The translations under genes were made by a program, and so were the position numbers. Below are positions 22,850 through 33,139 of a stretch of 64,000 bases of DNA, one piece after another. The DNA is taken from NCBI GenBank assembly GCA_016748015.1, contig JAAOMT010000762.1, forward strand, positions 124,001-188,000. The letters are read 5' to 3'. The number at the start of each line of letters is the position of its first letter. Position 1 is the first letter of the stretch. Under the pieces are notes generated by a model that made no database searches, was not told the DNA's origin, and saw only the letters and a program-made list of their open reading frames with translations. Origin of the DNA: Geosiphon pyriformis (Eukaryota > Glomeromycota > Glomeromycetes > Archaeosporales > Geosiphonaceae).

Positions 22850-25400
22850 CTTTTATGTAAAATAGTTCATCTCATTTGGGATCAAATTTTCTACTTTATT
22901 GTTTTTTTGCTTTGGTACAATATAGAAGTACTTTGTCTCCAATTCTGAATTTGACTGGTTTATCTAGTAGTTGGTTATTGTGTTTTTTTTTTGTTTCTCT
23001 TGTAACTTTTGAATGTTATCAGCTGCTTTTCACCATTTGCTTTCTAGTGTTTCCATTAAGTCATATGTTCTTCTCAACAATGTTTTTTGAAAATTTTCTT
23101 TTGTTATTGGTTTTGTTGGATATGTTTTGATTTCTATCTCAACTGGTAATGTTGCTGTCTTACTGTATATTAATTCAAATGGTGTTGCTTGTGTAGTGTC
23201 TTGTTTCATTGTTCTGTAAGCAAATAATACTGATGGTATGAGCAAATCTTATTCATCCTGGTTTTTTTGGCTAATCTTGGCTATTGCTTCACACAGTATT
23301 CTGTTGAATCTTTTAACTAACCTATTTGTTTGTGGATAATATGATGATAATAATGGTCTTTTTATCCCAAATCTTTGACTTAATTCTGCCAATGTTCTAT
23401 TCACAAAGTGGATTCTTTGATCTGATAGTAGTTTTTTTAAACATCCGTGTTAACAGATCAAATCTTAATAGACAAATTTGGCAACAGATTCTGTATCTGC
23501 TCTTTGAATGGGTTTTGCTTCTGGCTATTTTGTAAGATAATCCATGGCTACTGCAATATATCTGTTGCCTCTACTGGTAATTGTTAATAGTTTGACTAAG
23601 TCAATTCCAATATGATTAAATGGTTGTCTCACTTTGATTGGTCTCAATGGTTTACTGGATTTTGTTCCACCTCTTCTTTGACAAGCATCACAATTTTGAA
23701 CATATTGAATGATATCTGGATACATTAATGGCCAATAGTATTTTTTTCTGGTTCTTTCTATGGTTGCTTCTTTATGAAAATATTCTGCTGTTGGATCTGA
23801 ATGCATGTTGAATAATATTGTCTCTTTCTCCAGTTCTGTGATTACTCTGGTTGGTTGATCTAGATTTTTTTTGTTCTTCTGATAAAGTATATTTTGATGG
23901 TTGATAAAATATTTTGATTGCTGTTTTATGTTGTTTTGTTCTTTTTAAGATAATTTCTTTTTAAACAGTTAAGTATTTATATAATATTAGAGTTGCTGGT
24001 ATTTCTGTATATTCATCTTTTTGTTATATTTTTTTTTTGGGTTGAAATGTTTTTAGATTTGTTTTATTCACGACAATCTGTTAGCATTTCCATTTTTTTT
24101 TTTTTTTTTGTAATATACTGTATAGTTAAATAGTAAAAGTTTTATTTTTCATCTGGCATGGCAATCATTACCAAATTTTTGCTTCTGGATTGAAGTCAAT
24201 CTTTTATGATCAGTGTACACATCAAACTTTTGACTCAAGTATTCTTTCTATTTGATGACAGCCCAATAGATAGCTAAGTGTTTTAGTGCTGGAGTTCCAT
24301 AGTTCTTTTCACTTGGATTTAAGCTTCTATTGGCATAAGCTACTGGATGTTCTCATTCATCTGGTTTTTTTTAAGATAGTACTACTCCCAAAGCTTGACC
24401 TAATGCATTTGTTGTAATTATGAATGGCTTGCTATGATCTGGATAAATCAATACTGGGACTTGAATAAGTTTTTTTCTCAGCATATCAAAAGCTTTTTGC
24501 TAAGTTTTAGTCCATTTGTATTTGGTGTTCTTTGTTTGGAGTTAGTGTAGTGGTTGAGCTATTTTGGAAAAGTCTTTAATAAAGCAGCAGTAGTATCCAG
24601 CAAATCCCAAGAATGCTCTTAATTCCATGAGATTATTTGGTACTAGAAAGTTCTTAACAATTTCAATCTTATTTGGATCTGTTTTAATACCATCTTTGTT
24701 CACAACATGTCCCAAAAACTTTAATTTTGTTTTGTCAAAGAAATATTTATTGGCATTTAATTTCAATCCTGCTGGTTTGAGTCTTTCAAATACTTGTTAA
24801 AGATGATGCAAATAATCATCAAATTTTTTTGAGAACATATTGGTGTTATCCAAGTATACAACTACTGATTTCTATAGTAGTTTAGTATAGACAATTTCCA
24901 TAAGTTGTTAAAATGTGGTAGAAGCATTCATCAAGCCAAATGGCATCATTTCAAATTCAAAATTTTTTTTTCATATTGTAAAAGCTGTTTTTTTTTTGTT
25001 TTCTGGTTTTATGGCTACTTGTTAGTAACCACTGTTTAAGTTTAAAGTCGAAAACCATTTTTTTCTTCCAAAAGCATTGAACAGCTCTTGGATCTTTGGT
25101 GTTGGGTAACTATTTTCTTTTGTCACTCCATTTAGTTTTCAGTAATCCACACAAAAGTGGATTTTTCTATTTTTCTTATGGACTAGTACCACTGGTGATA
25201 ACCATGGGCTCATTAATGATTGAATTAATCTGTTGTCAAGCATCCAATTGATTTCTTGATGGATGATCTCATGGCTGGCTGGTGGTACTTTGTATGCTCT
25301 TTGTTTGATTGGCATTACATCTCCAGTCTTGATCTGGTGTTAAATTATGTCAGTTCTGCCAAATTCATTTTCACTGGCAAAGATGTCATTGAAGTTGTTG
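22850..25400 (-). pseudogene. Gy1m reverse transcriptase, RNase H and integrase
   Basis: Minus strand. RT at about 24,540-25,330 has VYLDNTNM in place of YxDD and a good connection region (LKFLGHVVNKDGIKTDP, LGFAGYYCCFIKDFSKIAQP). RNase H follows to about 24,090. Integrase at 23,030-23,960 has HSDPTAEYFHKEATIER and CDACQRRG (zinc-binding HHCC), GIDLVKLLTITSRGN and a later AYRTMKQDTTQATPFEL core end. The GPY/F-type region continues to 22,850. Stops sit at Gln and Trp codons. Compared with Gy1A this copy is less decayed. Confidence 0.9.
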
Positions 25401-25423
25401 AGTAATATCTTGAGTTGCATCTA

Positions 25424-25870
25424 TTAAAGTAGGTCTAAGTTTTCCAAGTTCATTTGTTCCAATTGTTTCAGTTGGAGCAGATAACATTTTTCTTGTCCAT
25501 ATATTGTTTGTAATGTGATATCCACATATCTGCAAAGTTGTGGAAAGTTCAGAATAGTGCTTGGTGGTTGATCTTCAACTTCAGTACTTAAGTATTCGAT
25601 TATGGTTCCTTTTGGTATTTCGATAACATCTCCAGTTGTGTTGTAGATAGAAATTTTAATGTGTTTAAGGCTTTTGGCTGATATATAAAGATTGGTGAAT
25701 CCAATCTCTCTTGTTTCACAAATAGTTGTTTCTGCTTCAAACATCTGGGCTTGACCTTTCACTTTTCTTTCTATAGTTAACATGTACTGGTCATATGGTA
25801 GAATAAAAATTGATTGACAAGTGGAAATAATTTCTTTCTTGTTAATAATTTCTTCCTTTGCCATATTAAC
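25424..25870 (-). pseudogene. Gy1m segment between dUTPase and RT
   Basis: A minus-strand open stretch continuing from the dUTPase: DQYMLTIERKVKGQAQMFEAE, then CETREIGFTNLYISAKS, GDVIEIPKGTIIEYL and FPQLCRYVDITLQTIYG. Gy1p has the same text at 37,470-37,780. Beta-rich and conserved between copies, it may be a second barrel-like module, but I do not recognise a family. Confidence 0.5.
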
Positions 25871-26525
25871 TAATACATCTATTCTACCCATTGATCTGAA
25901 TCCCTGTATCTCTCTAGCTGTAATTTCTAATTCTTCTCTGTTTTCTACTAATACTAATTGAGCTACTTTAACCAAAGGCAGGAATATTGCCTGTGTTATT
26001 TTTTTATTTAGCTCTATGATATAAACTTTTTCTAAATTATTTTGTAATATAGCAATGATATTTCTTATATATCCTGCATCAATTATTTCTTCTCTGATGT
26101 TGATTTTTTTTTGCTAAACTACTTCTGAATGCTAATTGAACCATTGTTGTTGCTAAAATTTCTAGTGCTATTTTAAGATCAATGCAGATACATGAGTGTA
26201 GTTCCAATTTGATGGCATTTTTTTCTGGATATTTCAGATCAAACCCTATATCAATATTATGTGCACATTCTGGCATAATATTCTCATCATTATTGCTAAA
26301 CCATTTTAGTTCCTGCTCCTTAAAGAGATTGAAGAGCATGATGTATTGTTTGGAATGTGAATTGGAATTTGAATTATCATAATTTTCATTGTCATTTTGA
26401 ATAGAACTGGAACTATTATTTTCATTGTTATCATTGTCAGAGTTTGAATTGGAATTAAACAATGATTCCAATTCTGATTCACAGCTGCTGATTGGTTCTT
26501 CTTCCTTTTGGATTATGTAGATCAT
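25871..26525 (-). pseudogene. Gy1m dUTPase domain (decayed)
   Basis: The minus strand reads an acidic, Asn/Ser-rich linker (26,330-26,525) and then PECAHNIDIGFDLKYPEK (motif I region), FRSSLAKK (motif II), EEIIDAGYIRNIIAIL (motif III, glycines replaced), AQAIFLPLVKVAQLVLV (motif IV) and REIQGFRSMGRID (motif V region). Order and spacing match trimeric dUTPases. Loss of motif glycines and a frame break near 26,105 make it inactive. dUTPase hydrolyses dUTP to dUMP and pyrophosphate; for a retroelement this would limit uracil in the cDNA. Confidence 0.78.
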
Positions 26526-26559
26526 GTGTAGTGGTGAATTGTAAATGAGGTCACACTTA

Positions 26560-27175
26560 TTACAATATTAAAAGTCATAGAGAATTAAACAATGTTAATA
26601 TAATCAAGTATTCAACTGCTTTAAATACTGCTCTTGTTCTTTTCTAGTGGATGCTAGTTGCTAGTAGTGTTCATAAAATTCTTCCAAATTGTCCTCAATG
26701 TTGCCAAAAACGTCAAAAGTTTGGATGTATTCAGGTTTAGGAAGAGATAAAGGGTTGTTTTTGATTTTCAGTAGTTTACTGGTTGTCATGTTTTCTGCTT
26801 TTGCACTTACCATTCTCCAAATTTTATGTTTGTCGTGGAAATATTTTTTTAATTATCACAATGCTCATATTTAAATATTGTCAATTGGTGTTCTCTTGCA
26901 TACTCAGTCATTGATTAAAATTGTATATTAACACATTTCATCACATGTTCTTTCATGCTCAGGAATGTTATTCCACATTTTTTTGTTGGGCAAAATAATT
27001 CCACATGCAAGGCACAGTTCATTGTTCTATTTTCCCTGTTGTTTTAGTCATCCAAAGCATTTTATGATGCATGGGCAACAGTAAAATTTTGTTGCTATGG
27101 AGTATTCTTTGTTGTTGTTACAGCATGCACCCATTAATGACAATTTCTTATCACAATTGACACATATGAGTTTTG
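26560..27175 (-). pseudogene. Gy1m cysteine-cluster region
   Basis: The minus strand reads CVNCDKKLSLMGACC (27,110-27,170), YCCPC and CLACG (26,985-27,070), then CDEMCQY, followed closer to the dUTPase by a decayed second cluster around 26,560-26,600. Three or four CX2C pairs with a conserved KKL-xx-MGA core suggest a treble-clef or zinc-ribbon fold. Gy2 and Gy1p share it. I know of no named family that it fits. Confidence 0.6.
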
Positions 27176-27589
27176 GTTGGCAATAGGTGGATTGTTGTGA
27201 TATAGTATAGGTGTAGGAGTAATAAGTAGTAGTGTTGGTGAGTGTTGTTTCTTTCTTCTTCTCTTTTCTTTTTTTCTTATTGCTTTTTTTCCTCTTCCAA
27301 GTTATTAGCTCTTTCTGGTTATTGTCAGTTTTTTAGACTTGGTTGACATTTCAAGTAAGTTCTTTTTTTTGCTTTCTTTTTCTATTGTTGTTCTAAAAAA
27401 GTATTGGTGATAGCTTGTTGTGGTCTTCATTGGCCCATGAAACTTGATAAGCTTTCCAGATGAGTTTCTCTTCTTCTTCCTTGAATTTGATTAGTGGTGC
27501 TAATGTGGTACTGTTTGGTTTGAAGTGGCCACACATGGCTGGCACTTTCATATATTGTCCATCCTAACTGAGCTGTAGTTTTTGCATGT

Positions 27590-27960
27590 TCTAGTCAAAC
27601 ACAGCATTGGTTTTGATTAGCCAGTCATTATTAACTAATGCTTGGTACTGTGTAGCTTCTATTACTAAAACTTTGATTAGAGTAATAATACTATTGACTT
27701 CAAAAAGAAAATCATCAATCTTACCAATAGGAGTTTTGGTCGCTTCATTAGCCATTATTATTCTGGTGCTGGTAGTGCAATTAACTTGGCAACCTAATTG
27801 GTCCATGAGTTGTTATATAATAATGCTGTCTGCTAATCTATTATTCAGACTCAGTTTAATGGTCTGTCCATCAACTTTGGCATTGGTGTACATTGCAGTA
27901 ATGAGTTTGGTGTTGAGTGCAGCTCCACTAAAAAGTAAAACTGGTATCATTTACTCAAAT
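27590..27960 (-). pseudogene. Gy1m protease
   Basis: Minus-strand retropepsin-like domain: IKLSLNNRLADSII marks the active-site loop (LDSGSA in intact relatives, so the Asp is lost), followed by QLMDQLGCQVNCTTSTRIIMA and VLVIEATQYQALVNNDWL, which match Gy1p at 35,400-35,700. In a working element it cleaves the polyprotein. Confidence 0.78.
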
Positions 27961-28129
27961 TTGAAGGGAAAAATTGCTGCTAGAGTTTTATTGTCAGTAA
28001 TAGTAGCTAACAGTAAGTTGCTGGTAAGTAATTGTTTTTGGGTGGCTTCCAGGTTATTGAGTAAGGCGTTTTCTGGGGTTACCAGAAGGCTTAAATAGTG
28101 TTGCAAATTTGGGTTTTGGGTGTGCTCAG

Positions 28130-30048
28130 TTCCTGAATTCCAAGAATGTGATCCTGTTAATTGGTGGGAGGAGCTGGGGATTAGCTAATAAACAACCATT
28201 GCTAATCTTCAGTTTTGAGTAATTCTTAATCTGAGACTTCTTGCTGTTATCTGAACTGGGTTTAGTGGCTGTGTTTGAAGTTGCTGTGATTTATAATTTA
28301 CTGGTGACTGTGGTTAATATATAATTTGTGGCTGCAGTTAATAAATTGACAGTTAATATACAAGTGGTTAATACATTGGCTGTTGTGTCAGTGGCAAATA
28401 AGTTGGTTGATTTGGAGCTGAGTTTAAGTGATAATTCGGAGTTTAAAACTGGCAATTGGGATTTCAATATTGATTTCCCAATTGTTGGTTATTTAGACAT
28501 TAGTGGCAATTAATTTGTAAGTGTCTTTGTCTACCACAATAGTGGCAAGTATGCATTTCCTGTTGTTACTATTAATTGGTTGATAATGCTGAATGCAGTT
28601 GATTTTGGAAACAATTGGAGTTTCTTTGGTTGCTGCATTATTGTAGTAGTTAATAAATTACCTGATTGTTGTTAGCTAAGTATCTCTCTAATTTTTAATG
28701 GATTGAATTACTGAATTGCTTCAATTTAGAATCCAAGTCAGATAATCTATTTATTACTAAATTTACTGCTTGGGTGTGGTTAGCTTTGAGTTCAGCTGTT
28801 TCAAAATTTCTGGCATTTGTAACAATGACTTGAAAATCTGTTGGATACATTAAACATATGCATTAAAAGATGCTACTATACAGGCCTCTAATGAATTGGT
28901 TTAGGATTTGTGGTGCTGTAAAATAATCAGCCTGTATTGCCTGGATTTGGCGCAAATTTTTGTGGAAGCATTCCAAGTAAGTGGTAACTGCTTCTGTGTT
29001 TTTTGTTTAATAGTAGTGAAAGTATTTGCTAGCCAATTAATACTATTATTGTTGCTAAAATATTGTAGAAATGCAAGCTTAAATGCATTAAAATCCTGAG
29101 GTTTGTTGGCTAAGCTTTGATACCATAAGTCAGTGGTATCCTAGAGAAAATATGAGATGGCTTGTATGGCTCTGGCATCATTTTATCTGTTGGCTGTAAT
29201 GGCTTTTTCAACATTATTTAGCCCCACCTAGGCATCATCTTCTTTGTCAGTGAATTTTTTGATTTTGGCTATCAGTATGTATACCATTTGTTGTTGTAGT
29301 TGTGGCAGTTGTTGGAGTGGTTGCTGCAATTGTTGTTAAGATAGTAATTGTGGCTGTTGCTGTTGTTGTTTGTCGATTGGTAAAGCTGGTGGTGGATTAA
29401 TCATGATTACTGAAGGTAAGTTTTTCTGAGTAATAATATTAGGATTTTAATTGTTCTGATTTTTTGGAGTTTGATTAACTGGAGTTTCAATTTCTGAATT
29501 TTCTAGGATCAGGTTTTGTTTGCTAATTTCCTGATTACTGTCTTTTTTTTCTTTGGAGTCAGTTATTTCTTAAGAACTAACAGCTCCGAAATTTGGTTGT
29601 GGTAAAAGTGATCAAATTTCTGATGGTATTGGGAATCATAATTTAAATTCCTCAAAGTAATTGCTGTACATTCCTAGTAACTCTGTTTTTTTTGTTTGCT
29701 TTGAAATGGGATTCTGTTCAGTAGTGCTGTTTTACTTGCTGTAGCTGTGTTAATTATATTAATAGTACTTCTGGGTATGTGGTAATATAATAAATTAGCA
29801 GATGAATCAAATCTTTGTTTCTTCTAAGTGGGTAATTGGATTTGTTTTGGTGTTTCTACTGGTATTTGTAATCTTTTTTTTTTATTGGCAAAAGTAATAA
29901 GAAATCTTTGCTTGGTGTATTTTTCAATTTCTCTGTTTATTTCTGTGATTAAGGATACAAATAAGTAGTTTTGTGAAAGGGTAGTGCTTTGGAGTAGTTT
30001 ATTGAAAAAATTGTTGAAAGTGGATTTTGGATCTCCTTGGCCTCCCAA
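28130..30048 (-). pseudogene. Gy1m gag
   Basis: Minus-strand gag with N-terminal part at 29,824-30,048 (MGGQGDPKSTFNNFFNKLL), capsid-like helical parts near 28,690-29,330, and a well-preserved zinc knuckle CHYCGRQRHLQINC near 28,515-28,560 (CX2CX4HX4C). Between them lies a Gln-rich low-complexity tract (29,280-29,380). Multiple stops. Gag would form the particle and bind the RNA. Confidence 0.82.
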
Positions 30049-30249
30049 GTGATATACTATTCTTTCATTGATGTAGCAATTAAAAGCTGATTCTGTTTGC
30101 CAACTATTATTTGTTAATCCGAGATAGGTGTGATAATATTAGAATAAAAATTTTGCAAATCCCAAATGGTTTGTTCTTATTTCTTCGAATTCTGCCACTG
30201 TTTGGATGGATGTTATTGGTGCTAGTTCTCTGTAAGATTATATCTTACA

Positions 30250-30259
30250 GGAAGCACCA
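30250..30259 (-). promoter_or_regulatory. Primer-binding site of Gy1m
   Basis: The minus strand reads TGGTGCTTCC two bases after the 5' LTR. TGG matches a tRNA CCA end. Gy2 (TGGTGCTCTCCC), Gy3a (TGGTGCTCCC) and Gy1p (TAGTGCTCC, decayed) have the same kind of site, implying a primer tRNA ending about GGAGCACCA. The tRNA identity is not known to me. Confidence 0.7.
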
Positions 30260-30261
30260 AA

Positions 30262-31161
30262 TGTTACAAGTGATTATTTGGGGTTTTAAAGCAAATAACA
30301 AACCTGTAACTTGGTACTCAATTAATCTATTAGTGTTAATATCTGAAGGTTTTTGTGATCTGAAGGTTTTGTTGTGAAGTTCTTTATATAATGGACAGAG
30401 ATTCAATGGTAATTGTAGTAGTTTTTTGGAATTACAATTCTGTCCAATTTCTTTTTCAGCTTGGTGGCTGGATTTACTCTGGCAGTCATGTCCTTTTGAT
30501 AAGTTATCTATTAATATATATGTAATTCTACTCTTATTTCTGGGTCTTTTACTAGGCTATCCTTAACGTTAGTAATTCAGTACTTAATCTTTAATCAATT
30601 AGTAAAACCAAAAAGAAATAACAAAAGAAATAAAAAAATAAATAAAAAAAGATAAAGAAATATGCCAAGACAATTACAAGTTAGTATCTTGTCAATAGTC
30701 ATGATCAAGAGTTATTGTTCTAGTGTGGTTAAGTATCAATTACTATCAACATAAAGTATTGATAATAAGAAGTAGATTTGATATATTGAATAATTATTTA
30801 TTAATATTTGTAATGTAGAAGATTACTTAGATCAAATCTAAACTAAGAGGTCTCTTTTTTTTTTCTAATACTACCACTATATATACATAATTGATGTTCT
30901 ATGAAATCGCTTACATTTCTGAGCAATGTGCTATGATTTCTTGAGCAATGCTTATATTGCTAAGCAATATGCCCTATTTTCTAACATTGCTTCATATTGC
31001 TAAACAATATGCTGTAATTTCTGACATTGCTTTATATTGCTAAATAATATGCCATGATTTCTGACATTGCTCCATATTGCTGAACAATATGCTCATATGC
31101 TAATCACTATTCTTTTATTGGTCTACTATTTTCTATATCTGTTTTTCTTTTATGAGTAATA
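30262..31161 (-). repeat. 5' LTR of Gy1m
   Basis: Matches 21,127-21,929 but carries extra copies of a roughly 40-bp unit (ATATTGCT-AA-CAATATGC) at 30,930-31,100. This accounts for its greater length. It ends at GAGTAATA before the HAL1-like sequence resumes. Confidence 0.93.
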
Positions 31162-31165
31162 TCAT

Positions 31166-31712
31166 GTTGCCTACTGTTTCTTCTGCTCCCAATTTTGCTG
31201 TTGAATCTAGGTTGGCTTTTCTGAAATTTCACTTTAGTGAACTGTCTGTTTTAATAAAGTCCTTGGTTGAGTCTGTTAATACTTTGGTTGTATTGGTTAC
31301 CAAATTGCTATTTACTCCACTTGCCATGGATGTGTTAATTAAAGAATGTGTGAATGAATTGGCTAAGCAGAATAAAGGCTTGGCTGCTATTGCCATTGTG
31401 ATGCAAAAAAGAATAACATGTCTTGAGAAAAAATGTGAACAGACCTGCTTAGAAGATAGATCAGATAATGACAACATAGTTGATAATAATGATAATGATG
31501 ATAGAGATTTTTCAGTTTATAATAATACTTTTAATATTATAATGCACTTATGGGAAGATCAGCCTTCTGAAATCAAATCCAGTTTTGACCAGACTGCTAA
31601 GTGAATAAATAATATGATTAAAAATAGTTATGAGCTTGTTAGCATTATGGGTAAGATGTATAAATTAAATATGTTTAATATATTAGGTAGCAAAAGTAGT
31701 ACTAGTGTGTAG
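31166..31712 (+). pseudogene. HAL1-like ORF1p, C-terminal part
   Basis: Continues the frame broken at 21,126. It includes ESRLAFLKFHFSELSVLIKS, a coiled segment (MQKRITCLEKKCEQTCLED), an Asp/Asn-rich run and NTFNIIMHLWEDQPSEIKSS. A TGA at about 31,603 replaces the Trp expected in AKW. The natural stop is TAG at 31,710-31,712. Copy B has the same text on the minus strand (6,186-6,575). Confidence 0.8.
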
Positions 31713-31856
31713 TTAGAGCTTTCTATTTGTGGTTAGCTGTATCTTGTGATTTGTATTATTAGGTGAGCTGGCTTTATAAAAATGGTATATTACTATGAAC
31801 ATAACTAATAAACAACCAGTGTGGCTACATGTTAACAAAAAAAAAAAAAAAAAGTC

Positions 31857-32224
31857 GATTTTGGAGAAATCCTTGATAAATTTGCAATAGTAAGAAGCCA
31901 AACCAAGAAAAAAACATAGTTCAAGAATATTCATTAGTTGTCTAATGTTTTGAACTTTTTTAACTTTAGCTGAATCAGAGAAGATTTTATCTTTTGTAAT
32001 AAAATGACCAAAAAACTGGATGAATTGGCATCCAAAAAAAGATTTGATTGGGTTGATCTTAAGATCAGCATTTCTAAGCAGATCAAAAACCTTCTGCAAA
32101 TGTTCAAGGTGTTCATCTCAGGTTTTTGAGTAGACTATTATGTCATCTAAATAGACCAGAACAAAGTTTTTTTTTACTGATTCAAATACTTTGTCTATTA
32201 GGTATTAAAAGATAGGAGAAGCAT
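31857..32224 (-). pseudogene. Gy3a reverse transcriptase, C-terminal piece
   Basis: The minus strand reads NASPIF-stop-YLIDKVF, LVYLDDIIVYS (intact YxDD), HLQKVFDLLRNADLKINPIK, and LGLASYYCKFIKDFSKID. It is bordered on the right by the Gy1p LTR and on the left by the HAL1-like poly(A). The N-terminal RT half is at 42,214-42,900. The catalytic Asp pair is intact here, unlike in the Gy1 copies. Confidence 0.92.
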
Positions 32225-33062
32225 TGTTACTCATAGAATATAGGAGATATATTAGCATATAAATTAGCCAATCAAAAGTAGCCATAGTAAATGTGGAATT
32301 CCAAGATTCCTTTTAAAAGAATTGCAGGATTCTAAAAATTTCAAGATTCTTATACAAGGAATCACAGAATTCCAGAATTCCAGAATTCTTCTCAAAGGAA
32401 TCACAGAATTCCAGGAATTTTAGGATTTCTGGTGTAAAAAATTGAAGAATTAAGGAATCTCAATTATGTATATATATCAGTAGTATTAGAAGAAGAAAAG
32501 ACAGATTTTTTAGTTTAAATTTGATCTTAGCAATCTTCTATATCACAAATATCAATATAAATAATTATTTACTATATCAAATTCACTCTTTATTATTAAC
32601 ACTTCATGTTGATAGTAATTAATACTTGACCACACTAGAACAATAGCTCTTGATCATGGCTATTGATGAGATACTAACCTTTAACACCTTGGCTTATTTC
32701 TTTATTTTCTTTTATTTCTTTATTTTTTTTTGTTATTTCTTTTGTTGTGTACTAATTAATTAAAAGATTAAAGCACTGAGTTATTGATGTTAAAGATTGC
32801 CTGGTAAAAGACCCCTGCAAGTGGGTAGAACACATAAAAAAATTACAGATTACTTATCAGAGGAGTACCAGCCATCAAGCTGAAGAAAGAAATTGACAGA
32901 ATTGCAATTTTGAAAAGCTATAGATAAACAACTATTGAATCTTTGTTCATTATACAAAGAACTTAACCAAAACCTTCAGATTACTATTATTGCAAATAGC
33001 TTCTGAGCACCAAGTTATTGGTTTGTTATTTGATTAAAGACTCCAAATAATCACTTGTAATA
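32225..33062 (+). repeat. 5' LTR of Gy1p
   Basis: Starts TGTTACTCATAGAATATAGG and runs to CTTGTAATA. At 32,290-32,460 it holds an irregular array of GGAATTCCAGGATTCC-type repeats. A primer-binding site TAGTGCTCC follows at 33,065-33,073, two bases from the LTR end, with the TGG of other elements changed to TAG. Confidence 0.93.
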
Positions 33063-33139
33063 TTTAGTGCTCCTTGTGAAGTATAATCCTACAGAGAACC
33101 AGCACTCACAAAAATCATCCAAAAGTGGCAAAATCAGAA

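Larger units (their letters stand above)
21127..31161 (-). mobile_element. Gy1m: Ty3/gypsy element with dUTPase, complete with both LTRs
   Basis: The minus-strand element has LTRs at 30,262-31,161 (5') and 21,127-21,929 (3'). On the plus strand both start TGTTACA and end GAGTAATA (decayed GTAACA). A primer-binding site at 30,250-30,259 and a purine tract at 21,930-21,943 fit this orientation. Its flanks, CCGT (21,123-21,126) and TCAT (31,162-31,165), would be a 4-bp target duplication differing by two transitions. It sits inside HAL1-like copy A. Internal order: gag, protease, cysteine cluster 1, cysteine cluster 2, dUTPase, RT, RNase H, integrase, extra C-terminal domain. Confidence 0.9.
19391..31856 (+). 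mobile_element. HAL1-like ORF1-only element, copy A, split by Gy1m
   Basis: Plus-strand element in two pieces, 19,391-21,126 and 31,162-31,856, about 2.43 kb together. It begins TAAAAAACTCTTTCTC and ends GTGGCTACATGTTAAC plus a run of about 17 A at 31,840-31,856. The break falls in the C-terminal third of its reading frame, where the gypsy element Gy1m is inserted. The poly(A) tail abuts Gy3a RT at 31,857, placing this insertion in Gy3a. Copy B at 5,892-8,326 has the same ends. Confidence 0.82.

Noticed and set aside
22745-23535. Several plus-strand hydrophobic frames that look like small membrane proteins
   Set aside because: They lie opposite Gy1m integrase and its GPY/F region; AT-rich antisense codons give Phe/Leu/Ile-rich translations.
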